From Actinobacteria bacterium UBA2236 (GTDB taxonomy: Bacteria > Actinomycetota > Actinomycetes > Nanopelagicales > Nanopelagicaceae), in contig DDYK01000076.1 of NCBI GenBank assembly GCA_002347935.1, positions 27,469 through 32,892 of the forward strand: a stretch of DNA of 5,424 nucleotides, written 5' to 3'. Shown piece by piece: positions 1 through 5,424 of the stretch. Within the stretch, counting starts at the first letter, position 1. Each line of letters starts with the position of its first letter. The notes below the pieces were generated by a model. The model searched no databases. It was not told the origin of the DNA and worked only from the letters and a program-made list of their open reading frames with translations. A program made the position numbers and the translations under genes.

Positions 1-396
1 CAAGAGCAGAAGAAGACCCTTGGAATCTGCGTTGGAATGCAAATTCTCTTTGAGTCCAGCGATGAACTATTAAATGGCGAAAGCATTAAAGGATTGGGAA
101 TCTTTCCAGGCAGGGTAGTTCGACTAGACGCGCAAGTTATTCCACATATGGGCTTTAATGAAGTTGAGGTTGATAAAACGAGTAAGTTATTTCAAGGCAT
201 TGAAAAAGAACGTTTTTACTTCGTTCACTCATATGCCGCTAAAAATCCAGTATTTGGCGCTAACTCCTACTGCGACTATGGCGGAGGGTTTCTAGCTGCG
301 ATTGAAAGTCAAACCATGAGCGCTGTGCAATTTCATCCAGAAAAAAGTGGAGCAGCAGGACTTGCTCTAATTGAAAATTGGGCATCAACGTTATGA
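1..396 (+). CDS. hisH: Imidazole glycerol phosphate synthase, glutamine amidotransferase subunit HisH (3' part, N-terminus outside window)
   Basis: HisH is the class I glutaminase that releases ammonia from glutamine and passes it to HisF, making imidazole glycerol phosphate and AICAR in histidine synthesis (cytoplasmic heterodimer). The reading frame is open from base 1, so the gene begins upstream. The visible 131 residues carry the nucleophile elbow LGICVGMQ, with the catalytic Cys codon at 28-30, and the FHPEKSG motif with the catalytic His (334-336) and Glu (340-342), completing the triad. An HSYAA segment typical of HisH lies between them. HisH is usually about 200-215 residues, so roughly 75-80 N-terminal residues, including the oxyanion-strand region, are missing. 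The Met codon at 37 is internal and not the start. The stop TGA at 394-396 overlaps the priA ATG, suggesting translational coupling. HisF, the partner, lies two genes downstream. The C-terminus looks intact. Confidence 0.97.
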   Translation, partial: QEQKKTLGICVGMQILFESSDELLNGESIKGLGIFPGRVVRLDAQVIPHMGFNEVEVDKTSKLFQGIEKERFYFVHSYAAKNPVFGANSYCDYGGGFLAAIESQTMSAVQFHPEKSGAAGLALIENWASTL

Positions 397-1118
397 AAAA
401 ATTGGAGCTTCTTCCAGCTGTTGACGTTCGCTCAGGTCAAGCGGTTCGCCTGGTCAAAGGCGAGCTATCTGCTCAAAGTAATTATGGTTCGGCGCTGGAT
501 GCTGCCCTTGATTTTCAAAAGGCAGGCGCAGCATGGATTCATCTAGTTGACCTTGATGCTGCTTTTGGAACGGGATCAAATCATGAACTTCTTGCTGAGG
601 TAGTGGGAAAGTTGGATATAAAAGTTGAGCTATCGGGGGGCATTCGAGACGAGGAGAGCCTGGAGCGAGCACTTGGCACGGGATGTCAGCGAATCAATTT
701 AGGTACAGCTGCCCTTGAAAGCCCTGATTGGAGCGCTTCAGTAATTAAGCGTTTTGGGGAGAGGATTGCAGTTGGTCTTGATGTGCGAGGACGAACGCTA
801 GCAGCAAGAGGTTGGACTCGAGATGGCGGTGATCTCTTTGAAACGCTAGAGCGCTTGGATAATGATGGGTGCGCTCGATATGTTGTAACAGATGTTAATA
901 AAGATGGAACGCTTCAAGGACCAAACTTGGAGTTGCTTAAAATGGTTTGCGCAGCAACTAGTAGTCCGGTAATTGCATCAGGCGGAATCTCTCAGCTAAG
1001 TGATATTCAAGCCCTTCGTGAGTTAACTCAAATTGGCATCGAAGGAGCGATTATTGGAAAAGCGCTTTACGCTCAAAATTTCACGCTCGAGCAAGCTCTA
1101 GAGATGGCTTCTAAATGA
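393..1118 (+). CDS. priA: Bifunctional ProFAR / phosphoribosylanthranilate isomerase PriA (HisA/TrpF)
   Basis: A (beta/alpha)8 barrel of 241 residues that performs the Amadori rearrangement of ProFAR to PRFAR (histidine) and, in actinobacterial PriA, also of PRA to CdRP (tryptophan). The start chosen is the ATG at 393, giving MKKLELLPAVDVR, the normal family N-terminus. An in-frame TTG at 378 would add five unusual residues. Visible residues: Asp11 and Arg19 in the first strand, ELSGGIR with the first phosphate-binding Gly residues (about 75-81), Asp130 in VGLDVRG, Arg139 and Trp141 in ARGWTRDGGD, Thr166 and Asp171 in VVTDVNKDGT, and the IASGGIS phosphate loop. Arg139/Trp141 match the Arg143/Trp145 pair used by M. 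tuberculosis PriA to switch between substrates, and Asp11/Asp171 match its acid-base pair. These argue for PriA over a HisA-only enzyme. The gene overlaps hisH and hisF by 4 bases each. Dual activity is inferred from the motifs and the lack of a local trpF. Confidence 0.95.
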   Translation: MKKLELLPAVDVRSGQAVRLVKGELSAQSNYGSALDAALDFQKAGAAWIHLVDLDAAFGTGSNHELLAEVVGKLDIKVELSGGIRDEESLERALGTGCQRINLGTAALESPDWSASVIKRFGERIAVGLDVRGRTLAARGWTRDGGDLFETLERLDNDGCARYVVTDVNKDGTLQGPNLELLKMVCAATSSPVIASGGISQLSDIQALRELTQIGIEGAIIGKALYAQNFTLEQALEMASK

Positions 1119-1897
1119 GCCTTGCCACGCGAATAATTCCTTGCCTTGATGTTAAAGATGGTCGAGTAGTTAAAGGTATTAACTTTCTTAATTTAGTTGA
1201 TGCTGGAGATCCAGTAGAAATGGCTCAGATCTATAACAACGAGGGTGCTGATGAGATTACTTTTTTGGATATCACCGCTAGTAGCCAGGGACGTGGCACA
1301 ACCCTTGAGGTAGTGCGAAGGAGCGCAGATCAATTATTCATTCCACTAACCGTTGGCGGAGGGATAAGTAGCGCAGCTGATGTTAATCAACTCCTAAGAG
1401 CAGGAGCCGATAAAGTTTCAATTAATACTGCTGCCCTGAAGCGTCCAGAATTGATAAATGAAATTAGTGAGAGCTTTGGAAGTCAAGTTTTAGTTATTTC
1501 AATAGATGCAAAGAGATCTCGAACTAGTAGTGGATTTGAGGTGACCACACATGGTGGTTCCATTTCAACTGGTATCGACGCTCTTGATTGGATTAAAGAG
1601 GCAATCGAAAGAGGCGTAGGAGAGATTCTTCTTAACTCCATGGACACTGATGGAACTAGAGCCGGATATGACTTGGAGTTGATACGTTTAGTTCGTTCAA
1701 TTTCTCCGGTTCCAATAGTTGCAAGTGGTGGAGCCGGGGATATCTCAGATTTTGCTACAGCGCTGGAATCAGGGGCTGATGCTCTCCTTGCCGCAAGCGT
1801 CTTTCACTTTGGCATCTATCGCATCTCAGATATTAAGCGTGCACTTGCTACAGAAGGCTTTACCGTGCGCCAAAGCAATCAAATAGGTCAGAATTAG
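1115..1897 (+). CDS. hisF: Imidazole glycerol phosphate synthase, cyclase subunit HisF
   Basis: HisF is the barrel-shaped cyclase/lyase that combines PRFAR with ammonia from HisH to give imidazole glycerol phosphate (to histidine) and AICAR (to purines). The 260-residue product has normal length and begins MSLATRIIPCLDVKDGR, the conserved HisF start. Catalytic Asp12 and Asp131 correspond to Asp11 and Asp130 of the Thermotoga enzyme. Arg6, Glu47, Lys100 and Glu170 are in place to form the charged gate of the ammonia tunnel facing HisH. Phosphate-binding sites are visible at LTVGGGIS (about 78-85), NSMDTDGT (174-181) and VASGGAGD. The ATG overlaps the priA stop as ATGA, so reinitiation is likely. 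A weak purine-rich stretch lies just upstream, but there is no strong ribosome binding site. No domain is missing, and the paralogous PriA next door is clearly distinct. Confidence 0.98.
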   Translation: MSLATRIIPCLDVKDGRVVKGINFLNLVDAGDPVEMAQIYNNEGADEITFLDITASSQGRGTTLEVVRRSADQLFIPLTVGGGISSAADVNQLLRAGADKVSINTAALKRPELINEISESFGSQVLVISIDAKRSRTSSGFEVTTHGGSISTGIDALDWIKEAIERGVGEILLNSMDTDGTRAGYDLELIRLVRSISPVPIVASGGAGDISDFATALESGADALLAASVFHFGIYRISDIKRALATEGFTVRQSNQIGQN

Positions 1898-1900
1898 ACC

Positions 1901-2230
1901 ATGACGCAGGAAATTATCAATCGCTTGATTAAGCCTGGAGAGTTAATCCCGGCAATCGTTCAAGATTGCGTAAGTAAAGAGGTATTGATGCTTGCATGGG
2001 TAAATCTGCAGGCCTATGAAGCAACTATTGCTACCTCTATAGCCACTTTCTGGAGTCGAAGTAGGAATCAGCTCTGGGTAAAAGGGGAAAGTTCTGGAAA
2101 TTTCCAAGATGTTGTAGAAATAAAATATGACTGTGACTCTGACGCACTACTTTTTCTAGTCCACTCACATGGCCCGGCCTGCCACACAGGTCAAAGCTCT
2201 TGCTTCTACCGAAGTGTTGAGAAAAAATAG
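1901..2230 (+). CDS. hisI: Phosphoribosyl-AMP cyclohydrolase HisI (monofunctional)
   Basis: HisI hydrolyses the adenine ring of phosphoribosyl-AMP to give ProFAR, the substrate of PriA. The 109-residue protein is a stand-alone cyclohydrolase without the HisE pyrophosphohydrolase domain found in enterobacterial HisIE. Diagnostic features: VLMLAWVN (28-35), FWSRSRNQLWVKGESSGN (50-67), the acidic cluster Asp77-Cys78-Asp79-Ser80-Asp81 that binds metal, and CHTGQSSCF with Cys94 and Cys101. Cys78, Cys94 and Cys101 have the spacing expected of the family's zinc ligands at the dimer interface. The ATG lies three bases after the hisF stop, with only a weak AGGT (1885-1888) upstream, so translation is probably coupled. 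A separate hisE must exist elsewhere if histidine synthesis is complete; in actinobacteria it commonly sits with hisG. The stop TAG abuts the trpE ATG. Confidence 0.97.
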   Translation: MTQEIINRLIKPGELIPAIVQDCVSKEVLMLAWVNLQAYEATIATSIATFWSRSRNQLWVKGESSGNFQDVVEIKYDCDSDALLFLVHSHGPACHTGQSSCFYRSVEKK

Positions 2231-3736
2231 ATGGAACGACTAAGTCTCGAACAATTTCGTGCTTATGCAAAAGAATATAACGTCATTCCCGTTGCCCAAC
2301 TACTACTTGCAGATAACGAAACCCCGCTAACTCTCTATTCAAAATTAGCTCAAGACCGTGAAAATACATTTCTCCTCGAATCAGCAGAACATGGCGGAGC
2401 ATGGTCTAGATACTCATTTATTGGCGTTAGAAGCGAAGCAACCCTTACAGAAAAAGATGGAGCAGCTCATTGGCTTGGCACTATGCCAGCAGGTGCGCCA
2501 AGCGGAATTGATCCCTTAGAGGCTTTGATGATTGCCTCTAAGCATCTACGTTCACCTAAAATTGCGAATCTTCCACCATTAACTGGCGGCCTCGTTGGCT
2601 ATATGGGATATGACGCGGTGCGAAGGCTTGAAAAACTTCCAAATCTAGGAATAGATGAATTAAAGCTTCCAGAAATTGCTTTCATGTTGACTTCAGATTT
2701 GGCTGTTTATGATCATCTCCAAGGAACTGTAATTCTGATAGCGAATGCCATCAATTGGGATGGTTCGGATGAACGCGTAGATCTGGCCTATAAATCGGCG
2801 ATAGATAGATTAGATCAAATGCAGAAATCGCTTCTAAGTACGATAGATAGCAATATTTCGAAAATTGCAAAGAAGAGTGCGCCTATCTTTACCGCCAATT
2901 TTACTAAAGATCAATTCTGTCTGAGCGTTGAAGAGATTAAGGAGCAGATTAGAGCCGGCGAAGCATTTCAAGTTGTCTTATCTCAGAGATTTACGATGGA
3001 TTGCCAAGCATCCTCACTTGATGCATATCGAATGTTACGACTTCACAATCCCAGTCCATATATGTATCACTTCAGATTTGCAGATGGTTTAAGCGTCGTT
3101 GGTTCAAGTCCTGAAGCGTTAGTTAAAGTAACTGGTAGTCAAGTAATGGTGCACCCTATTGCTGGAACTCGAAAGCGCTCGACAAATCAAGAAGAAGATT
3201 TAAGGCTGGCAGAGGAGCTCTTGGCAGATCCTAAAGAGCGCGCCGAGCATTTAATGCTTGTAGATCTTGGTCGAAATGATTTAGGAAGAGTTTGCGCACC
3301 TGGCACTGTAAACGTAATTGAATTTATGCAGATTGAGAGATATTCCCATGTGATGCATATCGTTTCAACGGTTATTGGCCATCTCGATAGCTCTAAATCA
3401 TCTGTGGAAGCTTTATATGCAGTCTTTCCTGCAGGCACACTCTCAGGAGCACCTAAGCCCAGAGCGATGGAGATAATTGAAGAGTTGGAACCATCGAGGC
3501 GAGGAATCTATGGCGGGGCAATTGGATATATCGACTTCACTGGAAATCTCGATACCTGTATTGCGATTAGAACAGCAGTGATAAAAGATAATAAAGCACA
3601 TGTTCAAGCCGGTGCTGGAATAGTGGCAGATTCAAATCCAATTAGTGAATATGAAGAGTGTCTAAACAAGGCCGCAGCTGTGCTTGGTGCAATTGGAGCG
3701 GCAAACTCACTAGAACCAATAAGATATAAGGATTAA
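2231..3736 (+). CDS. trpE: Anthranilate synthase component I TrpE
   Basis: TrpE converts chorismate and ammonia to anthranilate, the first committed step to tryptophan. Ammonia normally comes from the TrpG glutaminase. The 501-residue length is normal and there is no fused TrpG domain. The N-terminal part carries the tryptophan feedback-site motif Leu48-Leu49-Glu50-Ser51, followed by RYSFIG (60-65), and NPSPYM (273-278) completes the pocket, so feedback inhibition is probably retained. The chorismate-binding domain shows AGTRKRS (311-317), EHLMLVDLGRNDLGR (339-353), SHVMH with the likely catalytic His376, GTLSGAPKPRAME (402-414), and QAGAGIVADS with SEYEECLNKA at the C-terminus carrying acidic Mg ligands. 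The LLES motif and trp neighbours favour TrpE over PabB. The ATG directly follows the hisI stop and has no good Shine-Dalgarno sequence, so trpE appears to depend on upstream translation. No trpG or trpD is nearby. Confidence 0.96.
   Translation: MERLSLEQFRAYAKEYNVIPVAQLLLADNETPLTLYSKLAQDRENTFLLESAEHGGAWSRYSFIGVRSEATLTEKDGAAHWLGTMPAGAPSGIDPLEALMIASKHLRSPKIANLPPLTGGLVGYMGYDAVRRLEKLPNLGIDELKLPEIAFMLTSDLAVYDHLQGTVILIANAINWDGSDERVDLAYKSAIDRLDQMQKSLLSTIDSNISKIAKKSAPIFTANFTKDQFCLSVEEIKEQIRAGEAFQVVLSQRFTMDCQASSLDAYRMLRLHNPSPYMYHFRFADGLSVVGSSPEALVKVTGSQVMVHPIAGTRKRSTNQEEDLRLAEELLADPKERAEHLMLVDLGRNDLGRVCAPGTVNVIEFMQIERYSHVMHIVSTVIGHLDSSKSSVEALYAVFPAGTLSGAPKPRAMEIIEELEPSRRGIYGGAIGYIDFTGNLDTCIAIRTAVIKDNKAHVQAGAGIVADSNPISEYEECLNKAAAVLGAIGAANSLEPIRYKD
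3728..3732 (+). promoter_or_regulatory. Ribosome binding site for trpC
   Basis: AAGGA ends 9 bases before the ATG at 3742 and spans the last codons of trpE. It is the best Shine-Dalgarno match in front of any gene in the window. Its spacing supports ATG 3742 over the in-frame TTG at 3739 as the trpC start. Confidence 0.65.
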
Positions 3737-3741
3737 TTTTG

Positions 3742-4521
3742 ATGAGCGTTCTTGATTCAATTATCGCTGGGGTTCTAGAAGATCAATCTAAGCGAGAGCT
3801 ATCTACCTTTGCACTAACGGAGAAGATGGCATCAGCAAATAAGCCTCTCGATGCCTTGGCCGCTCTTAGTAGCGATAAATTTTCAGTTATTGCTGAAGTT
3901 AAACGATCTAGTCCTAGCAAGGGAGCACTTGCCCAAATCCCTGCTCCGGAGAAACTAGCGAGGCAGTATCAAAATGGGGGAGCAGCAGTAATTAGCGTAC
4001 TGACTGAGCAGAGACGCTTTGGTGGATCTCTTCAGGACTTTTCAAGTGTTAGAGGCGAAGTCTCAATACCGTTGTTGCGAAAGGACTTTATAGTCAATGA
4101 ATATTTAGTTAAAGAATCAAGAGCCTACGGGGCAGATCTTGTTCTTTTAATTGTTGCAGCGCTAAGTGATGAAGCACTAGGGCAGCTCTATGACCTGGTT
4201 ATAGCTCTTGGAATGCAGGCACTTATAGAAGTTCACAATCAAGAAGAACTTGAGCGAGCCCTTGCCATCAATCCTAAAATTATTGGAGTAAATGCGAGAA
4301 ACCTCAAAACGCTAGAGATTGATAAGAATAATTTTTCAACGCTTCTGCCGCTAATTCCCCCTGGAATTATTCGCATAGCTGAGTCTGGAATGCTCGAACC
4401 AGAAGATGCTCAGCAGGCCTTTTTGGCAGGAGCGGATGCGATCTTGGTTGGCGAGGCTCTTGTGAAATCAGATAATCCTGCAACGAGAGTTCGTGAATTC
4501 CTAAATGTTGCAAACTCTTGA
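3742..4521 (+). CDS. trpC: Indole-3-glycerol phosphate synthase TrpC
   Basis: TrpC closes the indole ring, converting CdRP to indole-3-glycerol phosphate with loss of CO2 and water. The 259-residue monofunctional barrel has no fused TrpF domain, consistent with PriA supplying that step. The start at ATG 3742 gives MSVLDSIIAGV, a normal family N-terminus; a TTG one codon earlier would only add one Met. All active-site residues known from Sulfolobus IGPS are present with a constant offset: Glu52 and Lys54 in IAEVKRSSPS, Lys114 in RKDF, Glu163 in LIEVHN, Asn184 in GVNARNL, and Glu214-Ser215 in IAESG. The phosphate-binding region GADAILVGEAL is near the C-terminus. Five bases separate it from the trpE stop and 20 from the trpB ATG. 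Larger actinobacteria often have a small membrane-protein gene between trpE and trpC; none fits here. Confidence 0.98.
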   Translation: MSVLDSIIAGVLEDQSKRELSTFALTEKMASANKPLDALAALSSDKFSVIAEVKRSSPSKGALAQIPAPEKLARQYQNGGAAVISVLTEQRRFGGSLQDFSSVRGEVSIPLLRKDFIVNEYLVKESRAYGADLVLLIVAALSDEALGQLYDLVIALGMQALIEVHNQEELERALAINPKIIGVNARNLKTLEIDKNNFSTLLPLIPPGIIRIAESGMLEPEDAQQAFLAGADAILVGEALVKSDNPATRVREFLNVANS

Positions 4522-4541
4522 GGGAAAGTAGACTAAAGGGC

Positions 4542-5424
4542 ATGGAGCGCATTGAGCTTGTTGGCCACTTTGGCCCCTATGGTGGACGTTTTGTTCCAGA
4601 GGCTTTGATTGGTGCGCTAGATGAATTAGAAGCAGCACACAACTCGGCCTTGAAAGATCCTGAATTTCAACGGGAACTTAACCATCTACACAAGAGCTAC
4701 ACCGGTCGCCCATCAATCATCACTGAGGCGAAAAGGTTTGCAGAGCATGCTGGCAATGCAAGGATTTTATTGAAGCGAGAAGATTTAAATCACACTGGAA
4801 GTCATAAAATAAATAATGTGCTGGGTCAAGCACTCTTAACCAAGCGCATGGGCAAGAAGCGAATAATTGCTGAAACTGGGGCTGGACAACATGGCGTTGC
4901 TTCAGCCACTGCAGCAGCCCTACTTGGTCTTGAATGTGTCGTTTATATGGGTGAGCAAGATACTAAGCGCCAATCTTTAAATGTTGCAAGAATGAAGTTG
5001 CTTGGCGCAACGGTTATTTCAGTTACAACGGGATCTAAAACGCTTAAAGATGCGATTAATGAAGCGATGCGTGATTGGGTAACTAATATCTCAACCACAT
5101 TTTATATTATTGGTACCGTAGCAGGGCCTCACCCTTACCCTATGATGGTGCGAGATTTTAATTCAGTTGTTGGTGTGGAATGTAAATCACAAATGCAAGA
5201 AATGTTAGGTAGACAGCCTGATGTAGTTATTGCCTGTGTAGGTGGTGGCTCAAATGCAATGGGTATTTTTTATCCTTATATTGATTTGCCTGATGTTAGA
5301 TTAATCGGTGTTGAAGCTGCAGGACATGGCATCGAAACAGGCAAGCACGCAGCACCTTTAACAGCTAATAGTCCTATTGGCGTTCTTCATGGTAATCGAA
5401 CATACTTAATGCAAAATGAAGAAG
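4542..5424 (+). CDS. trpB: Tryptophan synthase beta chain TrpB (5' part, C-terminus outside window)
   Basis: TrpB is the PLP enzyme that condenses indole, tunnelled from TrpA, with serine to make tryptophan. The frame stays open for 294 codons to the window edge; full-length TrpB is about 400 residues, so about 100 are missing. Visible landmarks: GHFGPYGGRFVPEAL (8-22), KREDLNHTGSHKINN with the PLP Schiff-base Lys89, AETGAGQHGVAS with Glu111 matching catalytic Glu109 of Salmonella, GTVAGPHPYP (191-200), and the PLP-phosphate loop GGGSNA (234-239). This is standard TrpB1, not TrpB2. The ATG at 4542 is preferred; an in-frame TTG at 4518 overlapping the trpC stop would add eight residues. The only SD-like sequence, AAAGG at 4535-4539, is too close to the ATG to be convincing. 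From about codon 185 the codon choice changes (Gly GGT, Pro CCT, Leu TTA preferred) and residues look more proteobacterial. trpA is expected next. Confidence 0.97.
   Translation, partial: MERIELVGHFGPYGGRFVPEALIGALDELEAAHNSALKDPEFQRELNHLHKSYTGRPSIITEAKRFAEHAGNARILLKREDLNHTGSHKINNVLGQALLTKRMGKKRIIAETGAGQHGVASATAAALLGLECVVYMGEQDTKRQSLNVARMKLLGATVISVTTGSKTLKDAINEAMRDWVTNISTTFYIIGTVAGPHPYPMMVRDFNSVVGVECKSQMQEMLGRQPDVVIACVGGGSNAMGIFYPYIDLPDVRLIGVEAAGHGIETGKHAAPLTANSPIGVLHGNRTYLMQNEE

Noticed and set aside
378..392. TTG at 378 as the priA start
   Set aside because: The ATG at 393 gives the standard family N-terminus and the ATGA overlap with hisH, while the extension adds five non-conserved residues.
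454..672. Minus-strand open frame of 72 codons inside priA
   Set aside because: It lies fully opposite a strongly conserved gene, its translation shows no recognisable motif, and it has no separate signals; it is a shadow frame.
2037..2270. Minus-strand open frame across the hisI/trpE junction
   Set aside because: It is antisense to the conserved metal-binding end of HisI, with low-complexity product character and no supporting context.
3187..3438. Minus-strand open frame inside trpE
   Set aside because: It is antisense to the catalytic core of TrpE and its product is Ser/Lys-rich without motifs.
4352..4369. Inverted repeat (7-base arms around a CCCT loop) as a possible terminator
   Set aside because: It lies inside trpC codons for a conserved region and has no following T run, so a chance hairpin is more likely.
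4522..4541. A promoter or leader in the trpC-trpB gap
   Set aside because: Twenty bases are too few for a promoter or attenuator, and no -10 or hairpin is visible.
4367..4552. Minus-strand open frame over the trpC/trpB junction
   Set aside because: It is short, antisense to conserved TrpC residues and runs into the trpB start; no evidence of coding.

Overview
The window is an uninterrupted run of seven co-directional (+ strand) amino-acid biosynthesis genes: the 3' end of hisH, then priA, hisF, hisI, trpE, trpC, and the 5' part of trpB, which runs off the right edge. Almost every base is coding. The largest gap is about 20 bp (trpC to trpB), so there is no room for a separate leader, attenuator or terminator. 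I see no RNA gene, mobile element, repeat array or CRISPR.

The likely source is an actinobacterium with a compact, moderately low-GC genome. A rough hand count over scattered lines gives about 32-45 percent GC. The HisA-type enzyme carries the PriA signature (equivalents of Arg143 and Trp145 of the Mycobacterium tuberculosis enzyme), which marks the bifunctional actinobacterial isomerase. The joined his-trp order is also an actinobacterial arrangement. Low GC plus packed genes suggests a streamlined aquatic lineage such as the freshwater acI / Nanopelagicales group. That placement is inference from the sequence style, not from a search.

Layout: positions 1-396 hold the C-terminal 131 residues of HisH. 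393-1118 is priA and 1115-1897 is hisF, with 4-base ATGA overlaps at hisH/priA and priA/hisF. 1901-2230 is hisI (3-base gap). 2231-3736 is trpE, whose ATG directly follows the hisI stop. 3742-4521 is trpC, with the clearest ribosome binding site in the window. 4542-5424 is the first 294 codons of trpB.

How the genes work together: HisI opens the ring of phosphoribosyl-AMP, PriA isomerises ProFAR to PRFAR, and HisH-HisF converts PRFAR plus glutamine to imidazole glycerol phosphate and AICAR. On the tryptophan side, TrpE makes anthranilate, PriA also isomerises phosphoribosylanthranilate, TrpC makes indole glycerol phosphate, and TrpB makes tryptophan from indole and serine. PriA therefore links the two pathways. 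No trpF, trpD or trpG lies in the window, nor do the extra genes often found inside this cluster in larger actinobacteria.

I found no previously undescribed system. The most checkable oddity is an apparent change in codon preference and residue style in the last third of the visible trpB (about 5095 onward), which could reflect recombination, transfer or a chimeric assembly, or simply natural variation.
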